This document shows, piece by piece, positions 6,628-12,532 of a stretch of DNA of 13,703 bases. Every line of letters begins with the position of its first letter. Position 1 is the stretch's first letter. Source of the stretch: an uncultured Thermoplasmata archaeon (lineage in GTDB: Archaea > Thermoplasmatota > Thermoplasmata > Methanomassiliicoccales > Methanomethylophilaceae). The stretch lies in the NCBI GenBank assembly GCA_946545675.1, contig CAMNNR010000020.1, positions 1 through 13,703 on the forward strand. Direction: 5' to 3'. The notes under the pieces are model-generated. The model did no database searches. It had not been told where the DNA came from and saw only the letters and a program-made list of their open reading frames with translations. The position numbers and the translations under genes were made by a program.

Positions 6628-7814
6628 TCGCCCGCCTCCGTGAGCCTTCCGAGCAGGGACATCTCCGCCTCGCGGACCAGGTCCCTCAGCATCCCCTTGT
6701 GCGCATAGTACACGAGATACGGGCGTAGGTCCTGGAAGTGCTTCGACGAGCAGAGCATGTCGAGGATCTCCTCCTCGGACAGTTCCGCGAGGGAATCGGA
6801 TGCCTTGATGACCTCCGAGAGCAGGGTGCCGCTCTCCCTCTCCCTCTCGATGTCTATCTCGGGGGAGGTGATGACCCTCCTGATGTTCACTATCGCTCCC
6901 GTGGATTCCGAGATCATGTCGGCCACCACCTCGGGTTCGTGCCTCACGATGCTGTTCAGGGGACCCTTCCCCTCGATGGTGAGGGACAGTATCGCATCCG
7001 TGTCGGCTTCGTTCCTCACCGAGGACACCAACTCCCTCAGGTTGCCCTTGCCGGTGATGTCCGCCGTGACATCCTTCCAAAGGACCTCCTGCGTGGGTAT
7101 GAACTCGGTCTCCACCGAATCCCCGGTGACGGATACGAGCACGCACCCTTTCTCACCCGATTCGTTTACGTGCCTCCCCTGTATGTTCCCGGGGTAGACC
7201 GCGGGAGGGTCCTGGCAGACGGTCATCCTCTTGTGGATGTGGCCGAGGGCCCAGTATTGTATGTCCTTACCTTTGAAATCCCGGACGGAGCAGGGTGCGT
7301 AACCTCCCCCCTCCCCCACGGTGTCCACCGAGCAGTGCACCACGCCCACGGTGAATATGCCGGGCGTCCCGCGCAGTTTGCTGACGAGGTTCTCGTCGGT
7401 GTGGGGGCCGTCGAAGCTCACCCCTGCGATCTCCACCTGCCTCCCCCTGACGGTAATCTTCACCCTGTCGGGGCGGGAGAACTCGGTGACGTTGTCGGGG
7501 TAGGGTATGCTCTCGGACCAGCTGTGGACAGCATCGTGGTTCCCGGTCACCATGAAGACGGGTTTCCCGAAGCGTTCCAGTTCTTTGACGAAGGCGGCGC
7601 GTGTACGGGGGGTCTCCACCAGATCGTCGTAGGCATCCCCGGCGATGACCATGAAGTCCGCTCTTGCGATACCCGCATCGACGATCCTCGCGAACGATTT
7701 GAATGTGGACCTGTACAACCTGTCCGCCAGTTCGGGGTCGGTCCTGCTGAGCCCCCAGAATCTGCTGCCGAGGTGAAGGTCGGCGCAGTGTATGAAAGCG
7801 AAATCACATCCCAT
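6624..7814 (-). CDS. SbcD/YhaO-like Mre11-family nuclease
   Basis: This 396-residue calcineurin-type phosphoesterase has all the metal-ligand motifs of Mre11/SbcD/YhaO: ADLH (D12, H14), AGD (D60), GNHD (N92, H93), VVH (H160) and GHIH (H192, H194). Mre11-family enzymes are Mn-dependent 3'-5' exonucleases and endonucleases that process DNA ends with a Rad50-like ATPase. Residues about 240-396 form a variable capping and partner-binding region. Length is close to that of YhaO (about 400). It is the first gene of a two-gene operon, overlapping the YhaN-like ATPase by 4 bases. The ATG at 7814 lies about 28 bases after a TATA box, so the mRNA is probably leaderless. A 6-codon frame starting at 7824 overlaps its start in another frame. 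Function as an end-processing nuclease is inferred from the family and its partner. Confidence 0.9.
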   Translation of the reverse strand: MGCDFAFIHCADLHLGSRFWGLSRTDPELADRLYRSTFKSFARIVDAGIARADFMVIAGDAYDDLVETPRTRAAFVKELERFGKPVFMVTGNHDAVHSWSESIPYPDNVTEFSRPDRVKITVRGRQVEIAGVSFDGPHTDENLVSKLRGTPGIFTVGVVHCSVDTVGEGGGYAPCSVRDFKGKDIQYWALGHIHKRMTVCQDPPAVYPGNIQGRHVNESGEKGCVLVSVTGDSVETEFIPTQEVLWKDVTADITGKGNLRELVSSVRNEADTDAILSLTIEGKGPLNSIVRHEPEVVADMISESTGAIVNIRRVITSPEIDIERERESGTLLSEVIKASDSLAELSEEEILDMLCSSKHFQDLRPYLVYYAHKGMLRDLVREAEMSLLGRLTEAGE

Positions 7815-7838
7815 GCCTGGACATAAGGGGTTCCGATT

Positions 7839-7846
7839 CTATAAAG
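7839..7846 (-). promoter_or_regulatory. TATA box for the nuclease / YhaN-like operon
   Basis: The minus strand reads CTTTATAG, centred about 28 bases before the ATG at 7814. This spacing fits a transcript that begins at or just before the start codon. Confidence 0.55.
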
Positions 7847-7855
7847 GGTTGGATG

Positions 7856-7880
7856 TTATATTTTTGACAACCATTTAATG
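7856..7880 (+). promoter_or_regulatory. TATA region for sstT (two candidates)
   Basis: Two AT-rich boxes lie upstream of the ATG at 7904: TTATATTTTT (7856-7865) and CATTTAATG (7872-7880). The second is about 27 bases from the ATG and would give a leaderless mRNA. The first would give a leader of roughly 18 bases that could include GGTGGAG (7883-7889), though that lies 14 bases from the ATG, rather far for a ribosome-binding site. Confidence 0.5.
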
Positions 7881-7903
7881 CAGGTGGAGCAATACGCCCC
7901 CTT

Positions 7904-9142
7904 ATGTCAAACATCAGGGAGGCATACGAGAAATGGGTCTCGGTCAGCCTGGTCCTCCGCATAATCATCGCTCTGGTCTTGGGAATCGCAGCGGCGCTCG
8001 CATTCCCCAAATCCCCCTACGTCTACCTCCTGGGGGATGCGTTCATATGGGCCCTGAAGGCAGTGGCGCCCTTCCTGGTGTTCTTCCTCGTTATCGCGGC
8101 GATCTCCCACTCCACGTTCAACGTCGGGTCGAGGTTCAAGACCGTGGTGAAGCTCTATCTCATCAGTACCATAGTCGCGGCCGTGGTGGCCACAGTCATC
8201 AGCTACATGTGGCCTGCCACGGTGACCTTCGTGTCCGCATACGTCCCCTCCTACAGCGACGACGCCTACGACATCGTCAAGACGCTCGTAGCCAAACTCA
8301 TATGCAATCCCGTGGACGCCTTCGCCACCGCCAACTTCCTGGGCATCCTGACCTGGGCTCTCGTCATCGGGCTGTTCATGAAGTCCTATGCGTCCGAGAC
8401 CACCAAGGCAATCAGCAAGGACATCTCCAACATCATGACCAAGGTGATCGGCTTCGTGATACAGTTCGCCCCTGTCGGAATATTCGGACTCATCTACAAC
8501 GCCGTCTCCGAGAACGGCCTGGGGATCTTCACGGAGTACGGACATCTTATCCTCCTCCTGGTCATCGCCATGGTCCTGGTGATGTTCGTCACCAATCCCC
8601 TCATCGCCTTCATCATCAGCGGCAGGAACCCCTATCCCCTTCTCCTCAAGTGCTTGAGGGGCAGTGCGATCACCGCATTCTTCACCAGGAGTTCCGCGGC
8701 CAACATCCCGGTCAATCTCGAGCTCTGCGAGGAGCTGGGGCTAGACAAGAACTTCTACGCGGTATCCATCCCCCTCGGGGCCACGGTGAACATGAACGGA
8801 GCGGCCATTACCATCACGGTGATGACCCTGACCGCCGCCAACACCCTGGGTATGAGCATTCCCCTGTACATGGCGGTGGCGCTGTGCGTGGTCGCGGCCC
8901 TCTCCGCATGCGGTGCGTCCGGGGTCAACGGAGGTTCCCTCCTTCTCATCCCCCTCGCCTGTTCCATGCTAGGGATCCCCGGCGATGCCGCGTCCGAGCT
9001 CATCGCCATCGGTTTCATCATCGGGGTCATCCAGGATTCGCTGGAGACGGCACTCAACTCCTCCTCGGACGTGTTCTTCACCGCCATCGCGGATTACCGT
9101 GCCCGTTCCGAAGCGGACAAGATGACGGGAGAGGGGCAGTGA
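7904..9142 (+). CDS. sstT: Serine/threonine:sodium symporter SstT
   Basis: This 412-residue integral membrane protein belongs to the dicarboxylate/amino acid:cation symporter (DAACS) family and is close to bacterial SstT in length and motifs. It imports serine and threonine with Na+. Visible features are an N-terminal helix (18-33), LKAVAPFLVFFLVIA (51-65), the serine-rich hairpin HP1 with AFFTRSSAANIPVN (248-261), the NMNGAAI unwound-helix motif (296-302), the HP2 CGASGVNGGSLLLIP (336-350) and the substrate-binding QDSLETALNSSSD (377-389). All are intact, so the gene is probably functional. It is divergent from the nuclease operon and monocistronic; nothing links it to the CobQ genes 94 bases downstream. 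Methanogens in host guts could use it to acquire amino acids, which is an inference. Bacterial origin by transfer is plausible, but base composition looks adapted. Confidence 0.95.
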   Translation: MSNIREAYEKWVSVSLVLRIIIALVLGIAAALAFPKSPYVYLLGDAFIWALKAVAPFLVFFLVIAAISHSTFNVGSRFKTVVKLYLISTIVAAVVATVISYMWPATVTFVSAYVPSYSDDAYDIVKTLVAKLICNPVDAFATANFLGILTWALVIGLFMKSYASETTKAISKDISNIMTKVIGFVIQFAPVGIFGLIYNAVSENGLGIFTEYGHLILLLVIAMVLVMFVTNPLIAFIISGRNPYPLLLKCLRGSAITAFFTRSSAANIPVNLELCEELGLDKNFYAVSIPLGATVNMNGAAITITVMTLTAANTLGMSIPLYMAVALCVVAALSACGASGVNGGSLLLIPLACSMLGIPGDAASELIAIGFIIGVIQDSLETALNSSSDVFFTAIADYRARSEADKMTGEGQ

Positions 9143-9206
9143 GCACTCTCCCCTGTCTGTAGAAAAAGCGTATGGATGGATGAGTGCGACACCTTATCTA
9201 TGCGCT

Positions 9207-9217
9207 TGGATATACCA
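9207..9217 (+). promoter_or_regulatory. TATA box for the cobQ operon
   Basis: TGGATATACCA holds an ATATA core centred at 9212, 25 bases before the ATG at 9237, again fitting a leaderless mRNA. The core is flanked by TGG/CCA in inverted order, so the box itself is near-palindromic. No cobalamin riboswitch is seen in the 94 bases upstream of the gene. Confidence 0.5.
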
Positions 9218-9236
9218 TCCTCATTCAGGTGCCCCC

Positions 9237-11057
9237 ATGAAGACCATCAAGAAGAGAGTGGAAGACGAGCTCGCTGCAGGAAACATTCACAGCAACCGCG
9301 AATGTCCCTACCATCCGTCCCATTTCAAGGGACAGAACTGCACCTTCTGCTACTGTCCGTTCTATCCCTGCGAGGACGAACGCAACGGGCACTACATCAG
9401 GAACACGAAGATCGGCGACATATGGTCGTGCGAGAACTGTCTCTTCATCCACCGCGACCGCACCGTCGAATACGCATTGCCGAGGATCCTGGAGAAGGGC
9501 ATCGCCCCCGGCGACCACGAGGGCATGATGGAGGTCTTCAGGGAATCGATGGACGCCTGCTGGAAGAAGGGGAAGGCGGTCATGGTGGTCGGCGCCACCT
9601 CCGATGCGGGGAAATCCATGACCGTGGCGGCCCTCGGGAGGCTGCTCCTCAGGAGGGGATACCTGTGCGCACCCTTCAAGTCCCAGAACATGAGTCTCAA
9701 TTCCAGGGTCACCTCCAAGGGGCACGAGATCGCCATGGTGCAGATGCTGCAGGCACAGGCCATGGGTCTCACCATCCCGGATTTCCACATGAATCCCATC
9801 CTGCTCAAACCCAAGGGCAACACGGTATCCCAGGTGGTGGTGGAGGGCGAACCGTACGGCGATTACGACGTCCCTTCCTACTACAACGAATTCGTCCCCG
9901 GACCCGGCAAGGACATAGTCAAACGCAACGTGGACTGGCTGAAGGACAGGTACGACTTCGTGCTGATGGAGGGAGCCGGTTCCCCCGCGGAGATAAACAT
10001 CTACGACAGGGACATCGCAAACATGCGCGCGGCGGAACTCGCCGATGCGGATTGCATACTCGTGGTGAACGTGGAGTGGGGAGGTTCCTTCGCCTATGCC
10101 ATCGGCACCGTGGAACTCCTCCCGCCGGAGGATAGGAAGCGCATCAAGGGGATCATCCTCAACAACGTCAGGGGAGACCCCGCCAAGATGAGGGCGGGCG
10201 CGGACGAACTGGAACGCAGGTGCGGAATACCCGTCATCGGCATCGTTCCGCACGCAGACGTACAGCTGCCGCAGGAGGACTCCGAATCCTTCCGCGACGT
10301 GAAGACCCGCGGCAACGGTTCCAAGAGGATCGCGGTGATCAAGCTGCCCCGCATCGCCAACTTCACCGACCTCGACCCATTATACACAGAGGACACCACC
10401 GTGGTGTTCGCCGACTGTCCCGAGGATGTCACCACCGCCGATGCGATCGTGATCCCGGGCACCAAGAACACCGTAGACGACTACCTGTGGATGGAGGAGA
10501 ACGGGGTGGCTGACGCGATCAAATCGATGAAGGGCAAAGTGCCCATCCTGGGTATATGCGGCGGATACCAGATGATGGGCCGCGAGCTCAGGGACCCCAA
10601 AGGCATCGAAGGGAGGGTGGCGGGCACCACCAAGGCCCTCGGCCTCTTCGACAACATCTCCTACTGGGACAAGTACGACAAGAGGGTCATCCGCGACCGT
10701 GCGGAGATCATAGACGGCGGAGGGGAGGTGGAGGGTTACGAGATCCACATGGGCCTCTCCGAAGTGGTCGAGAAACCGCTGTTCCAGATCACCAACCATG
10801 GCAGGACGGGGGAGGTGGAGGGATCGGTCCGCGAGGACGAGATGCTCTACGGTACCTACATCCACGGCGTGTTGGACAAGCCAGCATTCAGGAAGAAGTT
10901 CCTCTCGCTGGTGAAGAGCAGGGGCGAATCCCCAGTCACGGTCGGGGTGGAGGACTACAATGACTTCGTCGACCAGAACCTCGACAGGCTCGCGGATGTG
11001 TTCGAGTCCGGTATTGACATGAAGGCGTTCATGAGGATCATGGGGGTGGAGGAATGA
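9237..11057 (+). CDS. cobQ: Cobyric acid synthase CobQ fused to an N-terminal cysteine-rich domain
   Basis: This 606-residue protein has three parts. Residues about 20-80 form a cysteine-rich small domain (C23, C35, C38, C40, C45, C65, C68) of the kind found as a stand-alone protein near archaeal cobamide genes; it probably binds metal. Residues about 113-360 are the ATP-dependent synthetase domain with P-loop GATSDAGKS (119-127), APFKSQNMSLNS and EGAGSPAEIN. Residues about 365-570 are the class I glutaminase with LGICGGYQMMG (nucleophile C441) and YIHG (H543), then the family C-terminal tail. CobQ amidates corrin side chains with glutamine and ATP. The usual DIDRGGVFA motif is replaced here by NVEWGGSFAYA, a notable divergence. 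I chose the ATG at 9237 because of the TATA spacing; an ATG at 9180 would add 19 unlikely residues. The stop overlaps the start of the next cobQ-like gene. Confidence 0.93.
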   Translation: MKTIKKRVEDELAAGNIHSNRECPYHPSHFKGQNCTFCYCPFYPCEDERNGHYIRNTKIGDIWSCENCLFIHRDRTVEYALPRILEKGIAPGDHEGMMEVFRESMDACWKKGKAVMVVGATSDAGKSMTVAALGRLLLRRGYLCAPFKSQNMSLNSRVTSKGHEIAMVQMLQAQAMGLTIPDFHMNPILLKPKGNTVSQVVVEGEPYGDYDVPSYYNEFVPGPGKDIVKRNVDWLKDRYDFVLMEGAGSPAEINIYDRDIANMRAAELADADCILVVNVEWGGSFAYAIGTVELLPPEDRKRIKGIILNNVRGDPAKMRAGADELERRCGIPVIGIVPHADVQLPQEDSESFRDVKTRGNGSKRIAVIKLPRIANFTDLDPLYTEDTTVVFADCPEDVTTADAIVIPGTKNTVDDYLWMEENGVADAIKSMKGKVPILGICGGYQMMGRELRDPKGIEGRVAGTTKALGLFDNISYWDKYDKRVIRDRAEIIDGGGEVEGYEIHMGLSEVVEKPLFQITNHGRTGEVEGSVREDEMLYGTYIHGVLDKPAFRKKFLSLVKSRGESPVTVGVEDYNDFVDQNLDRLADVFESGIDMKAFMRIMGVEE

Positions 11058-11890
11058 AATCCCTGCTCTTCCTCGGGACCTCTTCCGGTGCCGGCAAGAC
11101 CACGCTTGACGCAGCTTTCTGCAGGTACCTCGCCCGCAAGGGCGTGAGGGTCGCGCCTTTCAAGGCCTCCAACCTCTCACTGAACTCGTATGTGACGCTC
11201 AATGGGGAGGAGATCGGTATGGGTCAGGCATTCCAGGCCTGGGCGTCCGGCCTCGAGCCCACCGGGGACATGAACCCCGTGCTGCTGAAACCCTCGGGTC
11301 CCGGCAGGATGCAGGTGGTCCTCAGGGGAAAGCCGTACATGGACATCGACAGGGACAGTGTCATGGACAGGAAGGCTGTCATGGAGAAGGCCTGCGAGTC
11401 GTACGATAAGCTCATGGAGGAGTATGATGCGGTCATCTGCGAGGGTTCCGGTTCCCCCGTGGAACTCAACCTCATGGATACCGACATGGCCAACGTCGGC
11501 CTGATGAGGGCCAGGAATGTCAATGCGGTCCTTGTGGGGGACATAGAGCGCGGAGGCGTGTTCGCGGCCATCTACGGAACCTGGTTGCTGATCCCGGACG
11601 AGCTCAAGCCCCTTATGAAAGGGTTCATCATCAACCGTTTCAGAGGCGATGCTTCGATCCTCGGCAAGGGGATCGAGAAGGTGGAGAAGATCACCGGGAT
11701 GAAATGCTACGGGATCGTGCCTTACGAGATCCTCAAGTTCCCTGAGGAGGACTCCCTTTCGGACACCGGCGGTGCGATCGGGGACGGGGACATCCACAAG
11801 GAGTTCGTGGAGAACCTTGACAGATTGATAGACTCCGCAGAGAAAGCGGGCGTCGACATCGCGGGATTGGAAGCCCTGCTGAACGAATGA
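11054..11890 (+). CDS. CobQ paralogue lacking the glutaminase domain
   Basis: This 278-residue protein matches the synthetase half of CobQ: P-loop GTSSGAGKTT (8-17), APFKASNLSLNS, GEEIGMGQAFQA, DMNPVLLKP, EGSGSPVELNL, DIERGGVFAAIYGT, FIINRFRGD and FPEEDSLSD. These are closer to canonical CobQ than the matching motifs of the upstream gene. After about residue 240 the glutaminase domain is missing, yet the last 30 residues (FVENLDRLIDSAEKAGVDI) align with the tail of the upstream CobQ (FVDQNLDRLADVFESGIDM), so the domain seems to have been lost internally. Alone it could not use glutamine. It may take ammonia from free solution or from the glutaminase of its operon partner. It starts within the ATGA overlap, with a G-rich run just upstream, and ends next to the convergent MoaD-like stop. 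Membership in the CobQ group is sure; the exact reaction is not. Confidence 0.9.
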   Translation: MKSLLFLGTSSGAGKTTLDAAFCRYLARKGVRVAPFKASNLSLNSYVTLNGEEIGMGQAFQAWASGLEPTGDMNPVLLKPSGPGRMQVVLRGKPYMDIDRDSVMDRKAVMEKACESYDKLMEEYDAVICEGSGSPVELNLMDTDMANVGLMRARNVNAVLVGDIERGGVFAAIYGTWLLIPDELKPLMKGFIINRFRGDASILGKGIEKVEKITGMKCYGIVPYEILKFPEEDSLSDTGGAIGDGDIHKEFVENLDRLIDSAEKAGVDIAGLEALLNE

Positions 11891-12091
11891 TCATCCGCCT
11901 GAGGCGACCTTCACCGCACGGACAGTCATACCGTCCTCGATGGGGGTATCCATGGGTACGGGTTTCCCGTTCACCACATAAAGGTAGGCGTCGGGTACGA
12001 ATCCGTTCCTGCGCATGACTTCTTCAGCGGTCTCTCCGGGTGAAGCATCGAGGATTTTGCCCTGAACGGTAATACTTGCGCCCATACCCAT
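11891..12091 (-). CDS. MoaD/ThiS-like ubiquitin-fold sulfur carrier or SAMP
   Basis: This 66-residue protein has the beta-grasp pattern of MoaD/ThiS: an initial strand (ASITVQGKI), a helix (ETAEEVMRRNG), a YLYVVNGKPVPMD strand-turn, an IEDGMTVRAVKV strand, and the obligatory C-terminal Gly-Gly (VASGG). In archaea such proteins carry sulfur for molybdopterin, thiamine or tRNA thiolation, or act as SAMP modifiers. No E1-like partner lies in the window, so the pathway is open. Two starts are possible: 12091 (MGMGAS) or 12085 (MGAS). The shared TATA at 12106-12113 is about 25 bases from 12085 but only 18-19 from 12091, which favours the shorter 64-residue form. Its stop directly abuts the stop of the glutaminase-less CobQ gene. 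Confidence 0.85.
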   Translation of the reverse strand: MGMGASITVQGKILDASPGETAEEVMRRNGFVPDAYLYVVNGKPVPMDTPIEDGMTVRAVKVASGG

Positions 12092-12105
12092 CCATTGTTT
12101 CCAAA

Positions 12106-12113
12106 CTATATAA
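12106..12113. promoter_or_regulatory. Single TATA box shared by two divergent genes
   Basis: CTATATAA is nearly symmetric. Its centre is 27 bases from the plus-strand ATG at 12137 and about 25 bases from the minus-strand ATG at 12085 (18-19 from 12091). No other TATA-like box lies in this interval, so one element may serve both directions. The CCAAA before it on the plus strand is the better match to a purine-rich BRE, suggesting stronger rightward firing. Confidence 0.55.
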
Positions 12114-12136
12114 CCTGCGACTCCATACCGCCGCGT

Positions 12137-12532
12137 ATGGTCAGTGCATGTCCCCAGGAATCGGACCCGAGGCCCAAGGTGGCCAAATTCGTCTCCGATG
12201 CGTCCGAGAGAGCGATCTCCGGACTCCGTTCCGAAGGACTCGGGACACTGATGGAAGTGGTCCGCGGGGAGATAGAGGCACAGTCTCCAGGTACCGAGAT
12301 CGTTCTCATAAACAGGGACTTCACCGCAGACCGCATGATAATCTCCAAGAGGGAGCTCGCCAAGGTCCTTACGGAGATCACCGCGGGGAAGGAATGCATC
12401 CTCTTCTTCGACGAATCCGTGCAGGTGATAGGGTGGCAGGAAGCCCTGCAGAGTCTTGACAAGGAAAAGACCCAGGTGTACTATTTCTCATTGGCTTGCA
12501 GGCAGGTCCCCCTTTGCGTGAAGGTGTTCTGA
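12137..12532 (+). CDS. Unrecognised 131-residue soluble protein
   Basis: I do not recognise this protein. It has no signal peptide or membrane segment. The predicted pattern is an N-terminal helix (VAKFVSDASERAISGLRSEG), another helix (LMEVVRGEIEAQ), a strand (EIVLINRD), a conserved-looking helix (SKRELAKVLTEITAG), and strands ECILFFDE and QVYYFSLACR with a final CVKVF. The alternating helix-strand order suggests a small alpha/beta fold. The start at 12137 is set by the TATA 27 bases upstream; an ATG at 12095 lies upstream of that box and is unlikely to be used. Its TGA stop touches the ATG of the DnaQ-like exonuclease gene, so the two are probably co-transcribed and perhaps act together. GC-rich codon use matches the neighbours, so it is a real gene. 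Confidence 0.8.
   Translation: MVSACPQESDPRPKVAKFVSDASERAISGLRSEGLGTLMEVVRGEIEAQSPGTEIVLINRDFTADRMIISKRELAKVLTEITAGKECILFFDESVQVIGWQEALQSLDKEKTQVYYFSLACRQVPLCVKVF

Larger units (their letters stand above)
7820..7908. repeat. Perfect 11-base inverted repeat framing the divergent promoter region
   Basis: CCCCTTATGTC occurs on the plus strand at 7898-7908 and on the minus strand at 7830-7820. The two arms are 67 bases apart and point outward. The plus arm covers the sstT start codon (ATG 7904-7906); the minus arm ends 6 bases before the nuclease start. An 11-base exact match by chance in so short a region is improbable. It may be a paired operator or a shared initiation context. Confidence 0.6.

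Noticed and set aside
4483..6708. 741-codon plus-strand frame opposite the YhaN-like gene
   Set aside because: It is a shadow of the real ATPase gene, which has all family motifs. Composition is typical of antisense translation.
6628..7146. N-terminal extension of the YhaN-like frame up to 7146
   Set aside because: The extra 173 codons overlap the nuclease gene in another frame, are rich in His/Arg/Gly and match nothing. The ATG at 6627 has a GGAGG site and starts just before the Walker A region as in the family.
9143..9236. Cobalamin riboswitch before the cobQ operon
   Set aside because: The gap is only 94 bases, no B12-box-like sequence is present, and the TATA position predicts almost no leader.
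11054..11890. The short CobQ as a pseudogene or frameshifted fragment
   Set aside because: All synthetase motifs are intact, the tail is retained in frame, and the start is coupled to the upstream gene; this looks like a maintained protein.
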